Positions 25,448 to 34,126 of a DNA stretch of 54,127 nucleotides are shown here, one piece after another. Position 1 is the stretch's first letter, and every line of letters starts with the position of its first letter. Both the position numbers and the translations under genes were made by a program. Origin of the DNA: UBA9619 sp964630665 (GTDB lineage Bacteria; Pseudomonadota; Gammaproteobacteria; Arenicellales; UBA868); the NCBI GenBank assembly GCA_964630665.1, contig CAZVVN010000015.1:1-54127 (forward strand), written 5' to 3'. The notes below the pieces were generated by a model. The model did no database searches. It saw only the letters and a program-made list of their open reading frames with translations, and had not been told where the DNA came from.

Positions 25448-26653
25448 TCAGGCGCCTTCCTTACCGACGATCGTTACTGAGGATACGTTCTGATGCGGGA
25501 AGCCACCCAGGTTGTGGGTCATGCCGAACACTGGGTCCTGTTGCCGCTGCCGCTGATCAGCACGGCCGTTCATCTGCAGGTACATCTCATAGATCATGCG
25601 CAGGCCCGAGGCGCCGATGGGATGGCCAAAGCACTTCAGGCCGCCATCGATCTGGCAGGGCACCTTGCCATCGGCGTCATAGAAGCCGTCCATGATGTCC
25701 TTGACCGCGCCGCCTTCCGGTGAGATGTAGAGATCCTCCATCGTGATCAGTTCAGTGATGGAGAAGCAGTCATGCACCTCGAACATGCTGATCTGATCAC
25801 GTGGTTTCTCGATCCCGGCCTCCTTGTAAGAGCGCTCCGCTGCCTTGCGGGTGGTCGCGAAGTAACTGCCGTCCCAGGAATTGTGCTGGGCTTCGGTGCC
25901 GTTCGAGACGGCCAGCTGCAAGGCCTTGACAGTCACGAGGTCTTTCTTACCCAGGCCTCGGGCGATATCCGGTTTGGTCACGATCGCACAGGCCGCACCG
26001 TCGCTCACGCCACAGCAGTCAAACAGACCCAGCGGCTCAGCAATCATCGGTGCATTCATCACCCGGTCTTCATCGATCTTGTTGCGCAGGTGGGCTTTGG
26101 GGTTGCGTGAGCCGTTATCATGACTTTTGACCGAAACGTGTGCCATTGCCCGTTTCAGATCTTCGGCCGGCACGTGATGTTTGGCCGCGTAAGCAGTGGC
26201 CAGCTGGGCAAATGACCCGGGCGCAGAGGCATTGGCCCAGAAAAGGTCATTGACCGATCCTCTTCCGCGCTGTGGCAGGCCGCCGTAACCGGTATCTTTG
26301 AGTTTCTCAACACCGACCGCAAGTGCGATGTCGCAGGCCCCTGATGCCACGGCATAGACAGCGCCGCGAAACGCCTCGGTCCCGCTGGCGCAGAAGTTCT
26401 CGACCCGGGTGACCGGGATATAGGGCAACCGCAGTGCCATGGCCAGCGGGATTCCAGATTTGCCGACGTGCTGTTCTTCGATCGCAGTGCCCAGCCAGGC
26501 CGCTTCGATCTGACTGGTTTCGATGCCGCTGTCTTCCAGTGCCTCGGTATAGGCTTCGACTACCAGGTCTTCGGCGTTGTCGTTCCACCGTTCGCCGAAC
26601 TTAGAACAGCCCATGCCCAGAATAGCGACTTTATCCTTGATGCCGGTTGCCAT
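25448..26653 (-). CDS. Thiolase-family protein (archaeal acetyl-CoA acetyltransferase/SCP-x type)
   Basis: This 401-residue thiolase-fold protein has C88 in ENFCASGTEAFRGA as the nucleophilic cysteine and H344 in KCFGHPIGASG as the base. The usual C-terminal CxGGG cysteine motif is replaced by HNLGGFP, as in the SCP-x/archaeal thiolase and Ltp2 aldolase branch. It could therefore be a thiolase or a retro-aldol lyase that releases a C2 or C3 CoA unit. AAGGAG about 8 bases before the ATG makes this start secure. The HMG-CoA-synthase-like/DUF35 fusion lies 12 bp upstream; thiolases of this branch often work with a DUF35 protein. Confidence 0.85.
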   Translation of the reverse strand: MATGIKDKVAILGMGCSKFGERWNDNAEDLVVEAYTEALEDSGIETSQIEAAWLGTAIEEQHVGKSGIPLAMALRLPYIPVTRVENFCASGTEAFRGAVYAVASGACDIALAVGVEKLKDTGYGGLPQRGRGSVNDLFWANASAPGSFAQLATAYAAKHHVPAEDLKRAMAHVSVKSHDNGSRNPKAHLRNKIDEDRVMNAPMIAEPLGLFDCCGVSDGAACAIVTKPDIARGLGKKDLVTVKALQLAVSNGTEAQHNSWDGSYFATTRKAAERSYKEAGIEKPRDQISMFEVHDCFSITELITMEDLYISPEGGAVKDIMDGFYDADGKVPCQIDGGLKCFGHPIGASGLRMIYEMYLQMNGRADQRQRQQDPVFGMTHNLGGFPHQNVSSVTIVGKEGA

Positions 26654-26665
26654 AGTCGTATCTCC

Positions 26666-28129
26666 TTAATGATCGCCGTCTGTCGGCGTCGCCTTCCAAA
26701 AATAGCGCCTGAAACCGCGTTGAGTATCATAGTCTTTGACCCGGAAGACCATCTTCATGGGCATACCTACTTCGAGCCTGCCATCCGGGTCGATATCGGT
26801 GAAATCGCTCATCAGCCTTCCGCCGCCCTCGAACTGTACCATGCCGAAATACATTGGCGGATCCGGTGAGTAGATCAAGCGGTCCGCAGTAAAAGAATTG
26901 AGCTGTGCCGGTTTGTCGGCAAATGGTTCGTCTTCTTGAGTACCGTTTTTCCCGCACTCCGGGTTGACGCAGATCCTGGACTTCGGGAACTGTTTGGTAC
27001 CACAGGCGGTACAGTGCCCGCCTATCAGTTCCTGGGTCATTTCCTTGTTCCGGTAGAGTGTGCTGAGCCCGGTCTGCTTGTCGACCTCGGCGCGAATGCC
27101 GCGTTCCATGGACATGAGATCGTTGAACGCCATAAAACGGCTGTAACGACTCTCCTCCCGCCCGCGGGCCAGATGGCCGGAGATGCCGATCCGGCCAGCC
27201 ACCTGGTCGATGGCATCGGTCACCTCGAACAGCAACGCATCGCACCCCTGACCGAAGCCGGCAACCAGAATTCTCTCCCCGGGTCGGGCAGTTTCGAGCG
27301 CATGCACAAGCAGCACCAGCGGATGCGCCGTGCCGGTCTCCCCACAGCGGTCCTGCAGGTTGTCGGCCACGACATCGTCGGCCAGTCCAAGTCTCGTCGC
27401 CAACCCACCGGCCACGCGACGCAGGGCTGTTGGAAAGCAGAATGTCGTGATGTCGGTGGCCTGTACACCGACTTTCTTCAGCAGTGTGCCGACCGCCGCT
27501 GGGACGATCTTCATATACCCTTCGTCCCGGATCCAGCGCTCCTCCCAGGTATAGTCGTAAGACTCGCCCTGGCCCCGGTAATGGTCGACGAAATCCACCG
27601 ACTCGGTGTGTCCGCCGAGCAAACGGGCAACCACCTCACCTTCACCGACCAGCAGCGCCGCGGCACCGTCACCGGTCGTGAGTTCCAGAGTACTGGCCGC
27701 TTTGGTACGCCGTTTCTCACTGGCGGTAACGAGCGCCGGTCCGTTACCGCGAGTGGCCTGCAGGGCAACCATCAGGCTGGAGCTTCCAGCACGCTGGGAG
27801 GACGACAGATCAATGGTCTGGATGCCGGAATTGAGGTTCAATGCATCGGCAACGATACCGGCGTTCTGCCGGTCCTGAAACGGAAAGCTGGTCGAGGCCA
27901 TGTAGACACCAGCCACGATGCCGCGGTCGATGCCGGTCAGGCAGTCGCGCCCGGCTTCCACAGCCATGGTCACGCTGTCTTCGTCCCAGTTGGCCATGGT
28001 TCGCTCACCCTTGGCGAGGGCCATGAGCGCGGGGTTGAACCAGGCGTGGGTACGGGCGATTTCAGCGCGCTGCAGGCGCGCCTTCGGCAGGTAGCCACCG
28101 AAGCTGAGAATGCCAAGATCCATAGTCAT
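26666..28129 (-). CDS. HMG-CoA-synthase/KAS III-like protein fused to a DUF35 zinc-ribbon/OB domain
   Basis: This 487-residue protein has two parts. Residues 1 to about 330 form a KAS III/HMG-CoA-synthase-like double domain (GILSFGGYLPKARLQ, LTTGDGAAALLV, DRCGETGTAHP). From about residue 360, a DUF35 rubredoxin-like zinc ribbon (HCTACG...ICVNPECG) is followed by an OB-fold. At the place where HMGS and KAS III keep the acylated cysteine, the sequence is DLSSSQRAGSSSL (107-119), with no cysteine. It may thus be a non-condensing partner or acyl-CoA-binding subunit for the adjacent thiolase. Either of two ATGs (28129, 28123) could be used; the second has the better spacing from AGGA. Confidence 0.82.
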   Translation of the reverse strand: MTMDLGILSFGGYLPKARLQRAEIARTHAWFNPALMALAKGERTMANWDEDSVTMAVEAGRDCLTGIDRGIVAGVYMASTSFPFQDRQNAGIVADALNLNSGIQTIDLSSSQRAGSSSLMVALQATRGNGPALVTASEKRRTKAASTLELTTGDGAAALLVGEGEVVARLLGGHTESVDFVDHYRGQGESYDYTWEERWIRDEGYMKIVPAAVGTLLKKVGVQATDITTFCFPTALRRVAGGLATRLGLADDVVADNLQDRCGETGTAHPLVLLVHALETARPGERILVAGFGQGCDALLFEVTDAIDQVAGRIGISGHLARGREESRYSRFMAFNDLMSMERGIRAEVDKQTGLSTLYRNKEMTQELIGGHCTACGTKQFPKSRICVNPECGKNGTQEDEPFADKPAQLNSFTADRLIYSPDPPMYFGMVQFEGGGRLMSDFTDIDPDGRLEVGMPMKMVFRVKDYDTQRGFRRYFWKATPTDGDH

Positions 28130-28318
28130 CAGTCCTGTTGGTCAATTATGCCTGCACGTTGCGCCGGGCGTCACCGCAGGGTCTTACCCTCAACCGCAGA
28201 TCAGCGGCTGGTGTTGGGTTATTGGCAGCATTGTAGAGGTTTGCGAAACGGTGGGTCATCACCCGTGTCGCTATCACCGAGTTGATGCGCTGAGAGAGCC
28301 GGGCTAATCCGTCCAGGT

Positions 28319-29905
28319 TCAGGTATCCTTGATAGTGCTGATTTCCCTTGAGTGCAGCAGTGATTGCCGCAACGCCGATTTGTCGATCTTGTTGGAGGAC
28401 GACAGTGGCATTGCCTCGGATCGGAAGCTCACCGTCCGCGGGCATTTGTAATGTGCAAGATGAGACCGGCAATGTTCGATCAGTGTGGCTTCATCCGTTG
28501 CTGTACCAGCCTTTGATCTAACGACCGCGTGCACTGTCTCACCCCAGAAGTCATCCGGTAAGCCAAAAACAGCGCAAGCAGCCACCGCCGGATGTTGTGA
28601 CAGTACATTTTCAATCTCGATCGGGTAGACATTTTCGGCTCCGGTGATGATCATCTCCTTGAGCCGGCCGACCAGGTAGACGAACCCGTCCTCGTCCAGG
28701 TAGCCCGCGTCGCCGGTATGGAAAAACCCGCCCCGAAGAGCCTCGGCAGTGAGTTCGGGCTGTTTCCAGTAGCCATTCATCACGTTCGGGCCGCGCACGA
28801 TGATCTCGCCCGTTTCGCCGGGTTCAAGGGGCCGGCCGGTGCTGTCGACCACTCGCAGGTCAACATAGGAAAGCGGGCGACCGACGGAGGTCAGCTTGTT
28901 GGCGGCCCTGCCTGTCGGGTCGTGTTCGTCCGGGGTCAGGACGGTCAGTACCGGCGAGACCTCGGTCATGCCGTAGGCCTGGCCGAACTGGATGTCTGGC
29001 AGTGTCACCATCGCCCGTTCGAGGAGCGCTATCGGCATCGGTGCCGCGCCGTAGGTGATGAGCCGCAGCGACGAAAGGTCGAATTCGCCAAATTGTGGAT
29101 GTTCCAGGAGCATCGCCAGCATGGTCGGTACGAGCACAATCACATTGATTCGGTGCTGTTCGATGGCCATCAGGGCCTGGGCGACGTCGAACTTCGGCAG
29201 GAGTACTGTGTGTGCACCCAGCATCAATGCCGAGTAGACGCGGGATCCCGCACCCAGATGGAACATCGGCCCGGCCAGCAGATGTGTCTCTCCTTCTCGG
29301 AGCCCGAAAAGTGGTGGAACCCCGATGGCATTGGTGAAAAGGCCGGTGTGCGAAAGCATCACGCCTTTGGCCCGGCCAGTGGTACCGCTGGTGTAGAAGA
29401 TGATGATCGTGTCACCGTCCTGGCTTGCCAGTTCGTTGAAATAGCAGGGATCGACGGATTGATGTTGCCCAACGATCTGGTCATAGCTGCACATGTCATC
29501 TGGTCCCTGATCAGAGGTACCGCAGATCAGTACTTCAATTGAAGGGCAGGCACTGGCAATCGATCGGGCCTCGTTAACAAGATCCGGATCGACAATCAGT
29601 GCTTTCGGTGTGCAGTCGGTGACACACTCGACCAGTTCAGCGACAGATAGACGAATGTTGAGTGGCACGAGGATCGCACCGATTCGCGAGGGTGCGTAGT
29701 AACACTCGAAATAACGATGGGAATTCAGGCCCAGGTAGGCGACCCGGTCGCCGGGCAGGATACCCAGGTCATGCAGCATGGCGGCGACGCCCCAGCAGCG
29801 TTTCTCAAATACTGCCCAGGTAAAGATTTCCTGGTCAAAGGATACAGCGGGGCGGTCCGGGTGGCGGTGCGCCTGACGGGTAATGTGGTCTGCGATACGC
29901 AGCAT
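28319..29905 (-). CDS. AMP-forming acyl-CoA synthetase (ANL superfamily)
   Basis: This 528-residue ligase activates a carboxylic acid to its CoA thioester through an acyl-AMP. The ATP-binding P-loop is FYTSGTTGRAKGVMLSH, the adenine motif is QAYGMTEVSP, and the hinge is in HTGDAGYLDEDGFVYLVGR followed by KEMIITGAENVYP. The C-terminal catalytic lysine lies in SSNKIDK near residues 505-509. The pattern suits a medium- or long-chain (FadD-like) or aryl/cyclic acid; I cannot tell which. Its ATG shares a base with the stop of the upstream acyl-CoA dehydrogenase (TGATG), so the two are coupled and likely act in sequence. Confidence 0.88.
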   Translation of the reverse strand: MLRIADHITRQAHRHPDRPAVSFDQEIFTWAVFEKRCWGVAAMLHDLGILPGDRVAYLGLNSHRYFECYYAPSRIGAILVPLNIRLSVAELVECVTDCTPKALIVDPDLVNEARSIASACPSIEVLICGTSDQGPDDMCSYDQIVGQHQSVDPCYFNELASQDGDTIIIFYTSGTTGRAKGVMLSHTGLFTNAIGVPPLFGLREGETHLLAGPMFHLGAGSRVYSALMLGAHTVLLPKFDVAQALMAIEQHRINVIVLVPTMLAMLLEHPQFGEFDLSSLRLITYGAAPMPIALLERAMVTLPDIQFGQAYGMTEVSPVLTVLTPDEHDPTGRAANKLTSVGRPLSYVDLRVVDSTGRPLEPGETGEIIVRGPNVMNGYWKQPELTAEALRGGFFHTGDAGYLDEDGFVYLVGRLKEMIITGAENVYPIEIENVLSQHPAVAACAVFGLPDDFWGETVHAVVRSKAGTATDEATLIEHCRSHLAHYKCPRTVSFRSEAMPLSSSNKIDKSALRQSLLHSREISTIKDT

Positions 29906-31053
29906 CAGCCTCTGCCTACAATGCTTCGGCCGATGATCTCGCGCATGATCTCACAGGTGCCACCGGCGATCCGGCTCATTCGTGCATCGGCCCAGGCGCG
30001 GGCGATCGGATACTCCCACATGTAACCGTAACCACCGAACAGCTGCAGGCACTCATCCAGCAGTTTACCCAGCATCTCTGATGACAGCAGTTTGACCACA
30101 GCCGCATCCACTGCGTCGAGCCTGCCCTCAAGGTGCATTGCAATGCAGCGATCTACAAAGACCCGCAGCATCAGGGCTTGTGACTTGACGTCTGCCAGCT
30201 TGAAGCGTGTGTTCTGGAATGCGGCGATCGGCCGGTCGAACGCTCGGCGGGTCGTCGTGTAGTCCACGGTCCATTCCAGCGCGGCCTCGATTGTGGTTGC
30301 CGCACGGATGGCCTGCAACAGTCGTTCCTGGGGCAGCTGTTCCATGAGTTGCACGAAACCACGGCCCTCCTGCCCAAGCAGGTTTGAGGCCGGAACCCGA
30401 ACTTCATCGAAGAAAAGCTCCGAGGTATCCTGTGCTTTCCAGCCGACCTTCTCCAGATTGCGGCCGCGTTGAAATCCTGCTCGGTCGGTTTCTACCAGTA
30501 CCAGACTGACGCCTTTGCCGCCGGCCTGTGGATCGGTCTTGCAGGCCGTGATGACGATGTTGGACAGCTGGCCGTTGGTGATAAAGACTTTCTGACCGGA
30601 GATCCGGTATTCATCACCATCGCGGATAGCGGTGGTCTGGATGTTCTGCAGGTCTGAGCCTGCTGAGGGCTCGGTCATAGCGATGGCGCCGATCACCTCT
30701 CCGGTGATCATCTTAGGCAGCCAGGTCCTCTTCAGCTCGTCACTGCCGTACAGCAGCAGGTACGGTGCGACGATGTCCGAGTGCAGTGAAAAGCCAGGCC
30801 CCATCGCGCCTGCCCGCGACAGTTCTTCCAGCACCACCACGCTGTAGAGAAAATCGGCACCCGACCCACCGTATTCCTCTGGCACGGTTGCGCACAGCAG
30901 CCCCTGCGAACCGGCTTTTCTCCAGACCTCACGGCTGACCTGGCCATCCTTCTCCCATTGTGCGTGGAAGGGAGTGATTTCGTCCGCGATAAAACGGTGC
31001 ACCGTTTCTCGAAAGATCTCGTGCCCGGTTGAAAAGAGTTCTCGTTCAAACAT
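29905..31053 (-). CDS. Acyl-CoA dehydrogenase, isovaleryl/long-chain type active site
   Basis: This 382-residue FAD enzyme introduces an alpha-beta double bond into an acyl-CoA. It has IAMTEPSAGSDL, the FAD-contact ITNGQLSN, and FGGYGYMWEYPIARAWADAR. The common catalytic glutamate of the YEGT motif is missing: the segment reads RIAGGTCEI. A glutamate is present in LPQERLLQAI, which matches the alternative base position of isovaleryl- and long-chain acyl-CoA dehydrogenases. A branched or bulky acyl-CoA is therefore suggested. I used the ATG at 31053; the frame extends to 31116 but those residues do not fit the family. Confidence 0.85.
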   Translation of the reverse strand: MFERELFSTGHEIFRETVHRFIADEITPFHAQWEKDGQVSREVWRKAGSQGLLCATVPEEYGGSGADFLYSVVVLEELSRAGAMGPGFSLHSDIVAPYLLLYGSDELKRTWLPKMITGEVIGAIAMTEPSAGSDLQNIQTTAIRDGDEYRISGQKVFITNGQLSNIVITACKTDPQAGGKGVSLVLVETDRAGFQRGRNLEKVGWKAQDTSELFFDEVRVPASNLLGQEGRGFVQLMEQLPQERLLQAIRAATTIEAALEWTVDYTTTRRAFDRPIAAFQNTRFKLADVKSQALMLRVFVDRCIAMHLEGRLDAVDAAVVKLLSSEMLGKLLDECLQLFGGYGYMWEYPIARAWADARMSRIAGGTCEIMREIIGRSIVGRG

Positions 31054-31297
31054 GGATCCACACCTCCAGACGCACAGGTTGAGGAAACTGCGACCAGCCC
31101 GGTGCAAACATTGCATGTAACAGGCTTCCGATTCTGTACCGGGCCGGTGTTTCAGAGCACATGATTTTGCTCTTTACAGGAACAACGTTACCAGAAAGCG
31201 TATCGCAAATGATGGATCTCCGGGTCAATCTAGTTCCGATGGGCAACATTGCGGTAAAGTCTCCAACTAAAACCACCATTGGACAGGATGGGAAGCA

Positions 31298-32650
31298 ATG
31301 CTGAGCCGAGAACAGAATGATCTTGTCACCCAGACTGGTCCGGGCACACCAGCCGGGCAGTTGTTGCGCCGCTACTGGCAGCCGGTCGCCCTGTCCGAAG
31401 AGCTGGCGGGTGAGCGGCCCCTGACAGGTGTTTCGGTACTTGGAGAACGATTGGTCCTTTTCCGTGATGAGCAAGGTCGTTTGGGACTGATTGATCGGCA
31501 CTGCGCGCACCGTGGTGCCGATCTGTGCTACGGCCGGCTCGAAGACGGCGGGGTCCGCTGCCCATTTCACGGCTGGCTGTTCGACGTCACCGGCGACTGT
31601 CTGGAACAACCGGGTGAACCCGAGGGCAGCACGTACTCTGATCACATCCACGCTACGGCTTATCCCTGCGTCGAACGCAACGGGATTGTTTTTGCTTTCA
31701 TGGGTGAAGGCCAGGTACCTGGACTGGACCGAATGGACTGTTTCGAGGCGCCGGAGGAGTACACGTTCGCCTTCAAAGGCTATCTGGAGTGCAATTGGCT
31801 CCAGGCGCTGGAGGTCGGTATCGACCCGGCCCACGCGTCGTTTCTGCATCGTTATTTCGAAGCGGGTGATCCTGGCCGGACTTACGGTCAGCAGTTCAGG
31901 GATACGGTGGGAGAAGAATCGGTTCCGATGACGACCTTGTTGCGCGAATATCCGCGACCCGAGATCATTGTGGACCGGACCGGTTACGGCCTTCGCATCA
32001 GAGCGATACGCGATCTGGCCGATGGCCGCAGGCATGTCAGGGTGACCAACCAGCTGTTTCCACAGGCCATCTGCATCCCGATGAGCAGCGAGATGACCAT
32101 CACCCAGTGGCACGTGCCGGTCGATGACAGACATTGTTACTGGTACGCGTTGTTCACCAGTTTTAAGAATCCCACCGACAAGGCCACGATGCGCAGTCAG
32201 CGGCTGGAACTCTACGAACTGCCGCATTACCTGGCAAGGCAGAACAAGCGAAATGACTATGGTTATGACCCGGAGGAACAACGCACCCGGACCTACACGG
32301 GCATGGGCGACGACATCAATGTCCACGACCAGTGGGCGGTCGAGTCTATGGGTGCGATACAGGACCGTACCCGTGAACATCTCGGTCGAACAGATGCCGC
32401 TATCCGTGAATACCGCAGACTCCTGTTAGAGACGATTGCCGATCTGGAAGCGGGCAGGTCGTCTGCCGGTGTCGGCCACACAACGCAGAGATTTGGGCCC
32501 GAGGCGGTTGATGCCATATCGCAAGGGGCCGACTGGCAGGAGCAGTGGCGCGAACTTGACCGTGAGCGTCGTACGAGAAGTCCCTGGAACGCCAGCCTCG
32601 CGGCATCGGCAGCAATCGAGAAGACTGGTACAGACCATGGCAGAAACTGA
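31298..32650 (+). CDS. Rieske non-heme iron oxygenase, large subunit
   Basis: This 450-residue oxygenase has the Rieske cluster ligands C69 and H71 (HCAHRGADLC) and C88 and H91 (RCPFHGW). The mononuclear iron site follows: E172, D176, H179 and H184 in EVGIDPAHASFLHRY, the D-x2-H-x4-H pattern. The type resembles phthalate/vanillate-like single-component oxygenases that hydroxylate or demethylate aromatic or N-alkyl substrates. No ferredoxin or reductase gene is in the window, so electrons must come from elsewhere. It overlaps the next gene by 14 bp. It is divergent from the acyl-CoA dehydrogenase operon, with a 244 bp promoter region between. Confidence 0.87.
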   Translation: MLSREQNDLVTQTGPGTPAGQLLRRYWQPVALSEELAGERPLTGVSVLGERLVLFRDEQGRLGLIDRHCAHRGADLCYGRLEDGGVRCPFHGWLFDVTGDCLEQPGEPEGSTYSDHIHATAYPCVERNGIVFAFMGEGQVPGLDRMDCFEAPEEYTFAFKGYLECNWLQALEVGIDPAHASFLHRYFEAGDPGRTYGQQFRDTVGEESVPMTTLLREYPRPEIIVDRTGYGLRIRAIRDLADGRRHVRVTNQLFPQAICIPMSSEMTITQWHVPVDDRHCYWYALFTSFKNPTDKATMRSQRLELYELPHYLARQNKRNDYGYDPEEQRTRTYTGMGDDINVHDQWAVESMGAIQDRTREHLGRTDAAIREYRRLLLETIADLEAGRSSAGVGHTTQRFGPEAVDAISQGADWQEQWRELDRERRTRSPWNASLAASAAIEKTGTDHGRN

Positions 32651-34097
32651 CTCGACTGGTGTGCCGGATTTTGTAGAACGCTTCGGGCTGTGGTCAGAAG
32701 TGCAGCGTTCCGCTGCGGTCGGCATCGCACAGAGCGCAGAAAAAAACCTCGATACCATCCGCCTGTCATTTGCGGATCAGCATGGTGTACTAAGGGGTAA
32801 AAGCCTGGCGGCAGATGGCACAGGTGCTGCCCTGCGCAACGGCTGTGCGATCACCTCTACGCTTCTTGCCAAAGACACCTCGCACCGGACGGTTTACCCG
32901 GTCTGGTCGCAGGGTGGCGGTTTTGGCCTGTCGGAAATGGCCGGTGCCCGGGATGTCATCATGGTACCGGACCCGACCACCTTCCGGGTTCTGCCGTGGC
33001 TTTCACGGACTGGTTGGATGCTCTGTGATCTTTATTTTCCTGACGGCTCGCCCGTGCCGTTTTCCACGCGCCGGCTGTGCCAGGATGTCCTCGTGCAGCT
33101 CGAATCCCGGGGCTACACCTATCGCAGTGGGCTTGAGATCGAATTTCACGTTCTGAAACTGGACGATGCCAGGCTCACGCCGGCCGATGCCACTCAGCCC
33201 GGCACACCGCCTGAGACCTCACTTCTTGCCCAGGGGTTTCAATATCTGACCGAGACCCGGCTGGACGAAATGGAACCGGTGGTAGAACTGTTGCGCGCCC
33301 AAACCGTTGGGCTTGGGTTACCGCTACGGTCCATGGAGTCCGAATTCGGCCCCAGCCAGATCGAGTTCACGTTCCACCCCCAGGACGGTCTGGGTACTGC
33401 CGACACTGCTGTTCTTTTCCGCAGTGCCGTCAAGCAGGTCTGTCGCCGCCACGGTTACCACGCGACGTTCATGTGTCGTCCAGCACTGCCCAATCTGTTC
33501 TCAAGCGGTTGGCACCTTCATCAGTCACTGGTCAGGGACACCGATAGTAGCAATGCCTTTATGCCTGAACATGAGGAAGAGCGGCTCTCGTCCATAGGTC
33601 ATAAGTTCCTGGCGGGCATTCTGGCGCATGCCCGTGCCGCCTGTCTGCTGACTACGCCGACCATCAATGGCTACAAGCGTTACCGGCCCCACACGCTCGC
33701 ACCCGACCGGGCCGGCTGGGGGTGGGGAAACCGCGGGGCAATGCTGCGCGTGATTGGTGGGCATGCCGACCCCGGTACCCGGATCGAAAACCGGGTCGGT
33801 GACCCCGCCGCCAATCCCTACCTCTATCTGTGTGCCCAGATCATCGCCGGGCTCGATGGCATCGATCAGGCACTGGACCCTGGTCCACCCACGGAGACGC
33901 CCTATGAGACCTCGGCGGAGAGGTTGCCGGCCAGTCTGATGGAGGCCATCGCTGCATTCCGTACCGACACGGTTTTTCGCAAGGCGCTGGGCGATAGTTT
34001 CTGCGATTACCTGCTGGCGTTGAAAGAGGCTGAAGTTGCCCGTTTTCTTTCAGAGGTCACCGATTGGGAGCAGAAGGAATATTTCTCCGTGTTCTGA
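32637..34097 (+). CDS. Glutamine-synthetase-like ligase (gamma-glutamylamide synthetase type)
   Basis: This 486-residue protein belongs to the glutamine synthetase superfamily. Visible metal and substrate motifs are LEIEFHV (E167, E169), MESEFGPSQIEF (E236, E243), GWHLHQS (H293, H295) and RIENRVGDPAANPYLYL. It lacks the strict GlnA signature sequences, so it probably joins glutamate to an amine or aniline-type substrate instead of ammonia. I chose the ATG at 32637; the frame is open to 32436 but that part lies inside the Rieske gene. The 14 bp overlap with the oxygenase suggests joint function, as in aniline-degradation clusters, where a GS-like enzyme precedes a Rieske dioxygenase. Confidence 0.85.
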   Translation: MAETDSTGVPDFVERFGLWSEVQRSAAVGIAQSAEKNLDTIRLSFADQHGVLRGKSLAADGTGAALRNGCAITSTLLAKDTSHRTVYPVWSQGGGFGLSEMAGARDVIMVPDPTTFRVLPWLSRTGWMLCDLYFPDGSPVPFSTRRLCQDVLVQLESRGYTYRSGLEIEFHVLKLDDARLTPADATQPGTPPETSLLAQGFQYLTETRLDEMEPVVELLRAQTVGLGLPLRSMESEFGPSQIEFTFHPQDGLGTADTAVLFRSAVKQVCRRHGYHATFMCRPALPNLFSSGWHLHQSLVRDTDSSNAFMPEHEEERLSSIGHKFLAGILAHARAACLLTTPTINGYKRYRPHTLAPDRAGWGWGNRGAMLRVIGGHADPGTRIENRVGDPAANPYLYLCAQIIAGLDGIDQALDPGPPTETPYETSAERLPASLMEAIAAFRTDTVFRKALGDSFCDYLLALKEAEVARFLSEVTDWEQKEYFSVF

Positions 34098-34126
34098 ACC
34101 GGGTTTCCATCCGTCTTTCCGGACAC

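Noticed and set aside
26936..28285. 449-residue open frame on the + strand
   Set aside because: It lies antisense to the HMGS-like/DUF35 gene, has no recognisable domain and no ribosome site. Long antisense frames are common at this GC content.
31046..32380. 444-residue open frame on the minus strand
   Set aside because: It is antisense to the Rieske oxygenase gene, whose motifs and metal ligands are unambiguous.
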